DNA of 64,000 bases from Natronomonas salsuginis. Lineage in GTDB: Archaea > Halobacteriota > Halobacteria > Halobacteriales > Haloarculaceae. Made by a program: the position numbers and the translations under genes. Shown one piece after another: positions 1-8,120 of the stretch. Location: NCBI RefSeq assembly GCF_005239135.1, contig NZ_QKNX01000002.1:62001-126000 (forward strand), in the 5' to 3' direction. The notes under the pieces are model-generated. The model saw only the letters and a list, made by a program, of their open reading frames with translations, was not told the DNA's origin and made no database searches. The stretch's first letter is position 1; every line of letters starts with the position of its first letter.

Positions 1-68
1 CGAAGCTCTTTCAGCGCCGCTTCGATGCACCAAAAGCAGCCGCCGGCGAGGGTTGCGGTTTCGGACAT
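1..68 (-). CDS. msrA: Peptide methionine sulfoxide reductase MsrA, N-terminal fragment
   Basis: Only the first 22 codons lie in the window; the gene runs off the left edge. The protein starts MSETATLAGGCFWCIEAAL, which contains the MsrA signature GGCFWCIEA with the catalytic cysteine. MsrA reduces the S-epimer of methionine sulfoxide in proteins. The ATG at 66-68 is the natural start because the signature normally begins about eight residues from the N terminus. MsrB, which handles the R-epimer, lies about 4 kb to the right. Confidence 0.9.
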   Translation of the reverse strand, partial: MSETATLAGGCFWCIEAALKEL

Positions 69-119
69 ACCGTCGTTTGGGGCTCGACGGGCTTGAATCG
101 TCTCCCTGCAGTTTCCCAA

Positions 120-986
120 CTATCGACGACCGAACAGCCGCTCCCGAAGCGATCGATCGCTCGGCCGCTCGGCCACGAGCACCGAGGTGTCGAGCTCGTT
201 GAGTACCGACAGAGTGAGCGAGCCGCCGACCACCCGTGAGAGGAGCCCCCGCTCGGTCGCCCCGATCACGACGAGGGTGTGCTCCGCGGCAGCGCGTTCG
301 ATGGCGGCCTCGACGTCGCCAGTCTCGACGACAACCTCGGCGTCGCCGAGTCCCCGCTCGGCCGTCCAGGTAGTGATGAACCGCCGTCCGGCGTCGGTTT
401 CGCCCTCGTCGGCAACGTACAGGATCGACACCGTCGAACCGAGCGCGTCGCGGAGCGCCCGCGCCACCGCCGCCGAGAGATCCGACGAGTAGCCGCCCGC
501 GGTCGGCAACAGGACTCGGGAGGGGTCGAACTCCCGCTCGTTCAACACGAGAAAGTCACACGGCAGCTCGTACGCCAGTTCGTCGAGCGGGGATTCGGCT
601 CGCCCGCCGGCGAGCCGAGCACCGCCGTACCCCATGACGACCGCGTCGGCGTCGGTCCGCCGGGCGAGATCGAACACCTCTGCGACCGCCCGGTGAGAGA
701 AGACGGTCCTCGTTTCGACCGCGACGCCCATCCCCGCCGAGTCGGCTGTCGCCGCCTCGAGCAACCGCTCGGAGTCGGCCCGGAGCCGATCGTCCTCGGC
801 GGCGGCAGACAACGCCGTCTGATCGGGCACCCGGACGACGTGCGCCGCCAGCACCCGCCCCCCTCGCTGCTTCGCGAGCGCGCCCGCGACGGTGACGAGC
901 GCGGACTCGGTCCGCGGGTTAGCGAGGGCGGCGAGAACGGTCGGTCCGCCGGTCGACTCACCCTCCCGATCGCCCGTCTCGATCAT
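120..986 (-). CDS. Two-domain universal stress protein (UspA family)
   Basis: This 288-aa soluble protein consists of two tandem UspA folds (about residues 15-145 and 155-275). The second has VVIGATERGLLSRVVGGS, a degenerate nucleotide-binding loop. Its whole length resembles the C-terminal cytoplasmic half of the amino-acid permease at 1627-3918: both share VPDQT, RAESxLDELAY, LPCDFLV, DPSR(V/I)L(L/V)PTAGG, ETGDVEAAIERAA and LRERLFG. It lies 6 bases downstream of another Usp gene on the same strand, so the two probably form an operon. Inference: a free copy of the permease's regulatory domain. Substrate and ligand are unknown. Confidence 0.85.
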   Translation of the reverse strand: MIETGDREGESTGGPTVLAALANPRTESALVTVAGALAKQRGGRVLAAHVVRVPDQTALSAAAEDDRLRADSERLLEAATADSAGMGVAVETRTVFSHRAVAEVFDLARRTDADAVVMGYGGARLAGGRAESPLDELAYELPCDFLVLNEREFDPSRVLLPTAGGYSSDLSAAVARALRDALGSTVSILYVADEGETDAGRRFITTWTAERGLGDAEVVVETGDVEAAIERAAAEHTLVVIGATERGLLSRVVGGSLTLSVLNELDTSVLVAERPSDRSLRERLFGRR

Positions 987-992
987 ACACTG

Positions 993-1409
993 TCACCGAC
1001 TCGGCAGCGCGACGACGGGCATCGTCCCCTCGGTGACGAGCCGCATCGAGGTGTCGCCGGAGAGCAGTCGGACGAGCCTGCCACCCTCCCGCGCGACGAA
1101 GACGAGCGCCGTCGCCTCGGCGCCCTCGGCGGTCTCGAACAGCGTCTCGACGACGTCCGTTCCGTAGGCCGTCTTCGTCTCCACGTCCGCGTTCTCGCCC
1201 AGCGTCTCCTCGACGATCCCGAGGATCTCCGCGGCGTCCTCCTCGCGCTTCGCCAGCGGTGCCTTGTCGATCCCCCCGCCCCCCTTCTCGATGACGTGTA
1301 CGGCGAGGACGCTCGACACCTCGTCGAGATGTGGTTCGAGCGCCGCACACGTCTGTTCGGCGTCGGCCTCCGTCGCGACGGGCATCACGATACGGGTCAG
1401 CAATGACAT
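993..1409 (-). CDS. Single-domain universal stress protein
   Basis: A 138-aa protein starting MSLLTRIVMPVATEAD, the usual beta-strand opening of a UspA fold. It fits the family length of 130-150 aa and appears cytoplasmic. The C-terminal loop is AREGGRLVRLLSGDTS, with a G and S/T arrangement like the ATP-binding loop but not a perfect match. It is the first gene of a probable minus-strand pair with the two-domain Usp (6-base gap). It is divergent from the Usp-fused permease; the roughly 220-base gap between them contains a TTAAG element suited to this gene and a TATAAA suited to the permease. Confidence 0.8.
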   Translation of the reverse strand: MSLLTRIVMPVATEADAEQTCAALEPHLDEVSSVLAVHVIEKGGGGIDKAPLAKREEDAAEILGIVEETLGENADVETKTAYGTDVVETLFETAEGAEATALVFVAREGGRLVRLLSGDTSMRLVTEGTMPVVALPSR

Positions 1410-1528
1410 ACTAGATCTCGACGGCGGCGTTTCTTAAGTGGTGTGGCGTCGCGGGGGGTCGTCCACCCGACCGCTCGCATCGCCCGTTCATCACGATAAT
1501 ACGTCCGGGTTCGGTCGAAACGGTCGGA

Positions 1529-1534
1529 TATAAA
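1529..1534 (+). promoter_or_regulatory. TATA box of the permease gene
   Basis: TATAAA lies 93 bases before the permease ATG at 1627, so transcription from here would leave a leader of about 65-70 bases. It is judged only by sequence and position. Confidence 0.45.
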
Positions 1535-1626
1535 CCGTCCGAGGCCGTTCCCCCGGTAATGACATCCTCCCGACGCGACGACTCAGAGCGTTCGTTGCGA
1601 AATTGTTGGCTCACTGGCACACGCCT

Positions 1627-3918
1627 ATGAGCGACGAGGAACTCGCGAAGGACCTTGGGCCGCTCGCCGCGCTCACGATCGGCGTGGGGACGATGATCGG
1701 CGCGGGCATCTTCGTGCTTCCCGGGACCGCGGTGCTTCGCGCCGGTCCGCTCGCCGCGCTCACCTTCGTTCTCGGCGGTATGATCGCCATCTTCACCGCT
1801 CTCTCGGCGTCGGAACTCGGCACCGCGATGCCGAAATCAGGCGGCGCGTACTTCTACATCAACAAGGCACTCGGCCCGCTGTTCGGCTCGATAAGCGGCT
1901 GGGCAAACTGGTTGGGACTGGCGTTCGCCTCCGCGTTCTACATGTACGGGCTCGGCGAGTACGTCAACACGCTCGTCGGCGCGTCCGCGCTGTCGGTCGG
2001 GCCGATATTTTTGGAGGCCGCACAGGTCATCGGCCTCGTCGGCGCGCTGCTGTTCATCGCGATCAACTACGTCGGCGCGAAGGAGACCGGGGGGCTCCAG
2101 ATCGTCATCGTTCTCATGCTGTTAGGCATCCTCGGGCTGTTCACCGTCGTCGGTCTGTTGAACGCCGACATCGAGTCGCTCCGACCGCTCGCGCCGCCCG
2201 GTGCAATGGGCGAGGTGTTACCCGTCACCGCCATCGTCTTCGTCTCGTATCTCGGGTTCGTTCAGATCACGTCCGTCGCCGAAGAGATCAAAGATCCCGG
2301 CCGGAACCTCCCGCGCGCGGTCATCGGATCCGTCGTCCTCGTGACGGTCGTTTACGGGCTCTTCTTGCTCGTACTGTTGGCGGCGGTGCCGAACGAACTC
2401 GTCTCCGGCAACGACACCGCGGTCGTCGACGCCGCCCAACTGCTCTTCGGCCAGTACAGCATATTCGGGTTCGAGTTGGGCGTCGTCGGGTGGGGGCTGT
2501 TGCTGTTCGGCGGCCTGCTCGCGACCGCCTCCTCGGCCAACGCCTCGATCCTCTCCTCGTCGCGGATCAACTTCGCGATGGGCCGAGAGAAGATCGTCAC
2601 GCCCGACCTCAACGAGATCCACGAGCGCTTTGGGACACCGTATCGGTCCATCGCCGTCACCGGCGGGCTCATCCTCGTCTTCTTGATCGGCGGCAACCTC
2701 GAACTGCTCGCGACCGCGGGATCGGTGCTTCACCTCGTCGTCTACGGCCTGTTGAACCTCGCGTTGATCGTGATGCGCGAGGCCGAACCACCGGGCTACG
2801 ACCCCGACTTCGAGGTGCCGCTGTATCCCCTCGTCCCGGTCATCGGCGCGATCACTTCCTTCGCGCTCATCGTCTACATCGAGCCACGCGTCATCGCCCT
2901 CTCAGCCGGCCTGGTCGCCTTCGCCGCCCTCTGGTATTTCGGATACGCTCGCAACCACGTCGAATCCCGCGGGGTCCTCGCCAGTTGGATCCTCGATCGA
3001 TCCGAGGAGATCCCCGACCTCGCCGTCTCGGCCGCGACGTCCGTGCAGCCGGAGGGTGACGATTACCGGGTGATGGTTCCGCTCTCGAACCCCGCGACCC
3101 AAAAACACCTCATCACGCTCGCCGCGGCCATCGCGAACCAACGAAACGGGACGGTCGTCGCCGTCAACATCGCGAACGTCCCCGATCAGACCTCCCTCGA
3201 GGCGGCTCGCGACCGCGGCGCGTACGACGCGGCCCGCGATCTCCTCGAACGGTCCCAAGCGGACGCGGAGACGCTCGGGGTCGAGGTCGAAACGCACGTC
3301 GTCCTCTCACACCGGGGCTTCGAGGAGATCTTCGATGCCGCCCGAACGTTCGGCGCCGACATCACCGTGATGGGCTGGGGCGAGGATCCCCACGGATCAC
3401 CGGGGCGAGCCGAATCCGCGCTCGACGAACTGGCGTACGATCTGCCCTGCGACTTCCTCGTCTACCGCGATCGGGGATACGACCCCTCGCGAATTCTCGT
3501 CCCGACGGCCGGCGGTCCGGCCTCGGATCTCTCCGCGGCCGTCGCCCGGACGCTTCGGTCGGAGTTCGACTCGACAGTGACGCTCCTCCACGTCGCGGAC
3601 GACGAGGTCGCTGGCCGCGCCTTCATCGAGGAGTGGGCTGAAGCACACGAGCTCGCTGACGCCGAGCTGCGCATCGAGACCGGTGACGTGGAGGCCGCCA
3701 TCGAACGCGCCGCGAAGGATTCGACGATGCTCGTCATCGGCGCGACCGAGCGGGGGCTCCTCTCGCGGCTCGTGCGCGGGTCGCTCGTGTTGGACGTGCT
3801 CTACGACGTGGACTGTTCGGTGCTGTTGGCCGAGCGGAAACACGAGCGCGGACTTCGAGAACGGCTCTTCGGGTCCTCGACGGGTGACTCCCGGCGAGAC
3901 GCCGGCGGCGGCGATTGA
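1627..3918 (+). CDS. APC-family amino-acid permease fused to two Usp domains
   Basis: A 763-aa membrane protein. Residues 1 to about 450 form an APC/amino-acid transporter with about 12 hydrophobic segments and the family's first-helix motif GVGTMIGAGIFVLPG; residues about 470-750 are two UspA domains on the cytoplasmic side. It probably imports or exchanges amino acids, with the Usp part sensing nucleotides or stress, as proposed for other haloarchaeal transporter-Usp fusions. I chose ATG 1627 (MSDEELAKDLG) over one eight codons upstream because charged residues directly precede the first membrane segment. Two separate Usp genes sit just upstream on the other strand. Confidence 0.88.
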   Translation: MSDEELAKDLGPLAALTIGVGTMIGAGIFVLPGTAVLRAGPLAALTFVLGGMIAIFTALSASELGTAMPKSGGAYFYINKALGPLFGSISGWANWLGLAFASAFYMYGLGEYVNTLVGASALSVGPIFLEAAQVIGLVGALLFIAINYVGAKETGGLQIVIVLMLLGILGLFTVVGLLNADIESLRPLAPPGAMGEVLPVTAIVFVSYLGFVQITSVAEEIKDPGRNLPRAVIGSVVLVTVVYGLFLLVLLAAVPNELVSGNDTAVVDAAQLLFGQYSIFGFELGVVGWGLLLFGGLLATASSANASILSSSRINFAMGREKIVTPDLNEIHERFGTPYRSIAVTGGLILVFLIGGNLELLATAGSVLHLVVYGLLNLALIVMREAEPPGYDPDFEVPLYPLVPVIGAITSFALIVYIEPRVIALSAGLVAFAALWYFGYARNHVESRGVLASWILDRSEEIPDLAVSAATSVQPEGDDYRVMVPLSNPATQKHLITLAAAIANQRNGTVVAVNIANVPDQTSLEAARDRGAYDAARDLLERSQADAETLGVEVETHVVLSHRGFEEIFDAARTFGADITVMGWGEDPHGSPGRAESALDELAYDLPCDFLVYRDRGYDPSRILVPTAGGPASDLSAAVARTLRSEFDSTVTLLHVADDEVAGRAFIEEWAEAHELADAELRIETGDVEAAIERAAKDSTMLVIGATERGLLSRLVRGSLVLDVLYDVDCSVLLAERKHERGLRERLFGSSTGDSRRDAGGGD

Positions 3919-3953
3919 CGGCCAATCCGTGAAACGCTTCGATCGACCGCGGT

Positions 3954-4133
3954 TCAGGACGTGGTAAATCCGGCCGCGTCGTCGTACTCTTCGAGCACCC
4001 ACTCGAGCTCCTCGATCGCCCGAAGGACCGCGATTTCGGCCGTGTCCTCGAGCTCGGATGACGGCGGGTCGTAGTCGTCGTATCTCGATTCCAGCTGCTC
4101 GATCCGTTCGCGGATTTCGGCTTCGGTTCGCAT
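3954..4133 (-). CDS. Small acidic coiled-coil protein, unknown function
   Basis: A 59-aa protein beginning [20 protein letters not shown]. It is predicted to be mostly helical, with a heptad-like pattern ([25 protein letters not shown]) typical of the short coiled-coil proteins common in haloarchaea. It stands between the permease (convergent) and msrB (divergent). I do not recognise a named family. Its acidic composition and high third-position GC support real coding, but its length limits certainty. Confidence 0.65.
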   Translation of the reverse strand: MRTEAEIRERIEQLESRYDDYDPPSSELEDTAEIAVLRAIEELEWVLEEYDDAAGFTTS

Positions 4134-4221
4134 GCTAGAACGGTTCGTCGGAGCCCTCTTTGCGTTTGCGGCACCGTGCGATCGGCACAACGGCAAAGCC
4201 CTTCGAGCGCCAAGACAGGCC

Positions 4222-4617
4222 ATGGACGATGGCATTCCCACGACCGACGTCGAATGGCGCGAACGACTCACCGACGAGGAGTACCGAATCCTCCGCGAAC
4301 AGGGGACCGAGCCGAAGTTCTCCGGCGAGTACCTCGGCAAACACGACGACGGGTCCTATCGGTGTGCCGGCTGCGGTGCCGAGCTCTTCGACTCGGAGAC
4401 GAAGTTCGACTCGAACTCGGGCTGGCCATCGTTTTACGACGCCAAGGAGGGGGCCGTCGAACTCCGCGAGGACCGCAGCCACGGCATGGTGCGAACGGAG
4501 GTCGTTTGCGCGCGCTGTGGCGGTCACCTCGGCCACGTCTTCGACGACGGCCCCGATCCGACCGGCAAGCGCTACTGCATGAACTCCGTCGCCCTCGACT
4601 TCGACGACGGGGCCTGA
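4222..4617 (+). CDS. msrB: Peptide methionine sulfoxide reductase MsrB
   Basis: A 131-aa enzyme that reduces the R-epimer of methionine sulfoxide with thioredoxin-type electrons. All family landmarks are visible: two zinc CxxC pairs (CAGC near residue 49, CARC near 98), [21 protein letters not shown] and the catalytic cysteine in RYCMNS. I chose ATG 4222 ([16 protein letters not shown]) because it gives the standard SelR-domain length; the longer upstream extension has no family character. With msrA at the left edge and ubaA downstream, it belongs to an oxidative-protein-repair neighbourhood. Confidence 0.93.
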   Translation: MDDGIPTTDVEWRERLTDEEYRILREQGTEPKFSGEYLGKHDDGSYRCAGCGAELFDSETKFDSNSGWPSFYDAKEGAVELREDRSHGMVRTEVVCARCGGHLGHVFDDGPDPTGKRYCMNSVALDFDDGA

Positions 4618-4794
4618 GCTTCGCTCCGCATCCCGAGATTTATATACCATCGCGGGACCAGACGGCCCGTGCGCTGACCGACGGACGGCGATCCGCCGAG
4701 GCGGGAGCGCGGTGGACGGATCGCCGGAGCGAGCCCACCGCCTGTTCGCACGTGTGACTACGGTTGAGAACCGTCCCGTCACCACCCCCGCCGA

Positions 4795-4800
4795 TTTATA
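4795..4800 (+). promoter_or_regulatory. TATA box of ubaA, leaderless arrangement
   Basis: TTTATA ends 22 bases before the ATG at 4823, the spacing expected when transcription starts at or next to the start codon. This supports both the promoter and the choice of start. Confidence 0.6.
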
Positions 4801-4822
4801 CGTGGAAATCCAACACGCCCCC

Positions 4823-5635
4823 ATGACGGGTCTTTCGCTCGACGCGGCGCAACTCGACCGTTACTCCAGACACATCATCATGGACGAGATCGGCCCCGCG
4901 GGTCAAAAGCGGCTGCTCGACGCATCGATCCTCTGTATCGGCGCCGGCGGGCTCGGCTCGCCGATTCTCCAGTATCTGGCGGCCGCGGGCGTCGGGACGA
5001 TCGGAATCGCCGACAACGACGTCGTCGAGCGCTCGAACCTCCAGCGGCAGGTGATCCACGGCGACCCCGACGTCGGCCGTTCGAAGGTCGATTCGGCGCG
5101 CGAGTTCATCGAGCGGCAGAACCCCGACGTGACTGTCGAACCCCACGAGACGCGCGTCACCGAGGCGAACATCGAGGGACTGCTCGCTGAGTACGACATC
5201 GTCGTCGACGGCTCGGACAACTTCGCCACCCGGTATCTCGTCAACGACGCCTGCACGCTCGCGGGCGTGCCGTTCGCCCACGGCGCGATCCTCCGGTTCG
5301 AAGGGCAGGTGACGACGTTCGAGGCGAATGAGAGCGGGCCCTGTTACCGGTGTCTGTTCCCCGAAGCGCCCGAACCCGGGACCGTCCCTGACTGTGCGAC
5401 CGCGGGCGTGTTGGGTGTCCTGCCCGGAACCGTCGGGTGTATTCAGGCGACCGAGGCGATCAAACTCGCCCTCGACTACGGCGAGACGCTCGACGGCCGG
5501 ATGGTCTTCTACGACGCTACCGACATGACATTCGAGGAGATTCGGATCGAGCCCCGTCCTGACTGTCCGATCTGCGGCGACGGTGGGATCGAATCGATCC
5601 ACGACGTCGAGTACGAACAGACCTGCGCGATCTAG
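4823..5635 (+). CDS. ubaA: E1-like SAMP-activating adenylyltransferase UbaA
   Basis: A 270-aa MoeB/ThiF/HesA-family enzyme, the same length as Haloferax UbaA. It adenylates the C-terminal glycine of ubiquitin-like SAMP proteins for protein conjugation and for sulfur transfer to molybdopterin and tRNA. Visible features are the ATP-binding loop GAGGLGSP (about residue 40), the RxxRQ segment NLQRQV, a candidate active-site cysteine in PDCATAG and two zinc CxxC pairs (CYRC, CPIC). The stop codon overlaps that of the convergent nadE-like gene in the shared bases CTAG. A JAMM protease that could remove SAMPs is encoded 2 kb away. Confidence 0.9.
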   Translation: MTGLSLDAAQLDRYSRHIIMDEIGPAGQKRLLDASILCIGAGGLGSPILQYLAAAGVGTIGIADNDVVERSNLQRQVIHGDPDVGRSKVDSAREFIERQNPDVTVEPHETRVTEANIEGLLAEYDIVVDGSDNFATRYLVNDACTLAGVPFAHGAILRFEGQVTTFEANESGPCYRCLFPEAPEPGTVPDCATAGVLGVLPGTVGCIQATEAIKLALDYGETLDGRMVFYDATDMTFEEIRIEPRPDCPICGDGGIESIHDVEYEQTCAI

Positions 5636-6462
5636 TCGCTCGCCGCTTCACCGACCGGCCCCATCGGCGGCTCGCGTCGGTCGCGGGCCGTCTCCCGACG
5701 GTGCCGAGCGATCCGATCGACGATCTCTCGATCGATGTCGAGCTCCCGGCTGATCCGCTCGGCTGTCCAGCCGTCCTCGACGAGTCCGTACAGGACCGCG
5801 TCGACCGTTTCGGGCGGCGCATCGATCCCGTACTTCGCCGTCTCTCCCGGATACTGCCCCACCAGCGGCGGCGTTTCGGTCACGAAGGATGGGAGTTCGA
5901 GGTCGTCGCCGAGCGCTTCGACTTCGGTGCTGTAGAGCCCGCCGAGCGGGAACAGATCGGCGGCTCTGTCGCCGTGTCTGGTGGTCGATCCGAGGAGGAA
6001 CTCGGTCCGGGTCACTGAGCCGACGACGAGGCGATTTCTCGCCTCCGCTGCGAGGTACGTTATCGCCATCCGAAGCCGGGCGACGAGGTGGGCACGGACG
6101 ATCGGATCACCGTGAAGATCCGTGTGTTCCGGCACCGTATCGCCGAAACACATCAACAGCGGCTGTAGGTGTACCGTATCCGTCTCGATGCCCAGCGCCG
6201 CCGCGATCGCTTCGGCGTCCTGTGCGCTCCGCGAGCCGAGTTTGCTGCTCGGGAGGACGAGCCCGTAGACGCGCTCGGGGCCGAGCGCCTCGACGGCCAC
6301 CGTCGCGACGGCGCTCGACTCCACTCCGCCGTCGAGTTCGACGACGACGCCGTCGGCACCGGCGTCCTCGACGACCGTCCCGAGGAACGACGTACACTCG
6401 GCCCGTAGCTCGGCACCGTCGCGCCGGAACGCCGCCGTCCCGTTCGACACCACATCTCTCAT
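5632..6462 (-). CDS. Divergent NAD synthetase-like ATP pyrophosphatase
   Basis: A 276-aa protein with the NadE fold order: PP-loop, VxGLxLPSSK, ARLRMAITYLAAE, VVGS..TEFLLG and GDRAADLFPLGGLYSTEV. Canonical NadE converts nicotinate adenine dinucleotide to NAD with ammonia and ATP. Several signature positions differ here: the PP-loop SGG[IL]DSA is DGGVESS, the KSE motif is RTE, and KYGDGAAD is RHGDRAAD. It is therefore either a diverged second copy with altered substrate or an inactive paralog. A C-terminal helix-turn-helix-like stretch (WTAERISRELDIDREIVDRI) also occurs in other NadE proteins. About 200 AT-rich bases lie upstream. Confidence 0.75.
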   Translation of the reverse strand: MRDVVSNGTAAFRRDGAELRAECTSFLGTVVEDAGADGVVVELDGGVESSAVATVAVEALGPERVYGLVLPSSKLGSRSAQDAEAIAAALGIETDTVHLQPLLMCFGDTVPEHTDLHGDPIVRAHLVARLRMAITYLAAEARNRLVVGSVTRTEFLLGSTTRHGDRAADLFPLGGLYSTEVEALGDDLELPSFVTETPPLVGQYPGETAKYGIDAPPETVDAVLYGLVEDGWTAERISRELDIDREIVDRIARHRRETARDRREPPMGPVGEAASD

Positions 6463-6675
6463 CCGTGTCGACCGCTCCGACGGCGATCGGACGTTCTTCG
6501 TTCGAGCATTCTGATTACAAATGCGACATTCTGTACGTATAAATATCGCCTATGGTCGTGTTATTATTCATTTTACACTCATATGTTCACTATATCTCTT
6601 GTATAATGGGAAATATAAATGTAGAACGGGAACGGGGTGCGGTGGACCGTTTCTCTGGTCGATCGAACCGATCAG

Positions 6676-7110
6676 TCAGGCCGTGCGAAGCGGGATCACG
6701 AGCGTTTGACAGTCCGTCTCCGTGATCACGTCTTGAGAGACGCTGCCGAGCATCCGACGCTCGTGACCGTCCGCGCCGCGGGTCCCCATCACGATGAGAT
6801 CGGCACCAATCTCGTCGGCGTACGCGACGATCTCCTCGCCGGGGCGGCCGCGACGAACGACCGCTTCGTGTTCGATTTCGGCGGCTTCCGCGGCCTCGGT
6901 GACCGCTCGGACCGCCCCCTCGGCGTTCGCGGTGAGTTCCTCCTCGACCGCGTCGGTCAGTCCGTCGTCGAGCGTGAGAAAGACGCCACGATCGATGACC
7001 GAAAGCGCGTGAACGGTTGCCCCACGCTGTGCTGCGATATCGACGGCCGCGTCGATAACCGAGCCCATCTGTTCGCCGCCGTCCGTCGGAACGAGAATGT
7101 CGTCGTACAT
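6676..7110 (-). CDS. Universal stress protein
   Basis: A 144-aa UspA-fold protein beginning MYDDILVPTDGGEQM. The ATP-binding loop is well preserved: VMGTRGADGHERRMLGSVS matches G-x2-G-x9-G-S closely, so it is probably an ATP-binding Usp, unlike the two-domain proteins to the left. I chose the start at 7108-7110 because the family begins directly at MYDxILVPTDG. It is divergent from a second, similar Usp gene; the 132 bases between them must hold both promoters. Confidence 0.88.
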   Translation of the reverse strand: MYDDILVPTDGGEQMGSVIDAAVDIAAQRGATVHALSVIDRGVFLTLDDGLTDAVEEELTANAEGAVRAVTEAAEAAEIEHEAVVRRGRPGEEIVAYADEIGADLIVMGTRGADGHERRMLGSVSQDVITETDCQTLVIPLRTA

Positions 7111-7242
7111 CGGGTTCGTCCGGCCGTTGCCGCCGCGGAAAGTAAACGGATTCGAATGTCTCTCGATGGATCGCGCGTCGGTTCGTACCGAACGCTGGGA
7201 GTCGGCGAAACACATAGGTGATCGCTCCGACCACGTTCGAAC

Positions 7243-7692
7243 GTGTACGACAGTATCCTGTTGCCGACGGACGCGAGCGCGGGGATGGACCGGGCGATCG
7301 ACCACGCTATCGATATCGCCGATCGGTACGACGCCACGCTGCACGTGCTCTACATCGTCGACACCGACACGTACAGCTCCTACTCCGGCGACGAGTACGT
7401 CCACGAGTTCGAGGGACTCGAAAGCGCACTCGAACAGGCGGGCGAGGAGGCCATCGAGTCCATCGTCGAGGCGGCCAACGCCGCGGGCGTGGAGACGACC
7501 GCTGTCGTCCGACACGGCGTCCCCCACGAGGAGATCCTCGCGTACGCCGACGAAGCCGATATCGGCCTCACGGTCATCGGCTCGAAGGATCGTCCAGGCG
7601 AGTACCGCCGCCTCCTCGGTAGCGTCGCCGAGCGCGTCGCTCGGATGACCGAACGACCCGTGACGGTCGTCAAAACCCCGGTCGACGGATAG
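7243..7692 (+). CDS. Universal stress protein with GTG start
   Basis: A 149-aa UspA-fold protein, MYDSILLPTDASAGM, starting at GTG 7243. No ATG gives the conserved N terminus. The nucleotide loop reads VIGSKDRPGEYRRLLGSVAERV, close to the ATP-binding consensus. It is divergent from the related Usp at 6676-7110 and was probably formed by local duplication (shared MYDxIL.PTD, HALS/HVLY and RRGRPGEEI/RHGVPHEEI segments). It is cytoplasmic; the specific stress it serves cannot be read from sequence. Confidence 0.87.
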   Translation: MYDSILLPTDASAGMDRAIDHAIDIADRYDATLHVLYIVDTDTYSSYSGDEYVHEFEGLESALEQAGEEAIESIVEAANAAGVETTAVVRHGVPHEEILAYADEADIGLTVIGSKDRPGEYRRLLGSVAERVARMTERPVTVVKTPVDG

Positions 7693-7712
7693 GCGTTCGG
7701 ATCGTACGACGA

Positions 7713-8120
7713 TCAGCCGATCCGAACCGGTTCGGCCTCGAACCGATCGCCGCGCCAGCGCCAGCTACCGATCGCCGGTTCGGCGGCCAGGGAGACGATC
7801 ACGTACGAGTGGTCGGGCCACGCCGCGAGCCGAGCGTCCGTGTCGCTCGGTTCGAGCGGGCCGTGCGGGTGGGAGTGATAAAAGCCGACGACATCGAACC
7901 CGGCCCCGTCGATCCGTTCGAGCAGTTCCAGCTCCGCCGTCGGCTCGATCTCGTATCTGACTTCGGGGCAGTTGGCCGCGTTCGTCGCCCGGTATACCCG
8001 GTCGACTCGCGACGGGTCCCCGCGCCGTCCAGCGAGGACGCCGACGACCTCCTCGGGCGCGCCGGAGCGGGCGTGGTCGACGATCTCGCGCCGAAGGTCG
8101 TCGGGCAGTTCGAGCGTCAT
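7713..8120 (-). CDS. JAMM/MPN+ metalloprotease (candidate desampylase)
   Basis: A 135-aa single-domain MPN+ protein. The zinc motif is complete: a glutamate in EEVVGVLAG and HSHPHGPLEPSDTD, matching HxHPx(6-8)SxxD. Haloferax JAMM1 has this size and cleaves isopeptide bonds between SAMPs and target proteins; other short JAMM proteins process sulfur carriers. The start ATG overlaps the stop of the upstream cobalamin-binding gene (ATGA at 8117-8120), so the two are translationally coupled. Desampylation is an inference from family, strengthened by ubaA about 2 kb to the left. Confidence 0.82.
   Translation of the reverse strand: MTLELPDDLRREIVDHARSGAPEEVVGVLAGRRGDPSRVDRVYRATNAANCPEVRYEIEPTAELELLERIDGAGFDVVGFYHSHPHGPLEPSDTDARLAAWPDHSYVIVSLAAEPAIGSWRWRGDRFEAEPVRIG

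Noticed and set aside
6463-6675. Possible small gene in the AT-rich gap (frame 6521-6709)
   Set aside because: The frame has no coding character and overlaps the 3' end of a Usp gene; AT-richness is better explained by promoters.
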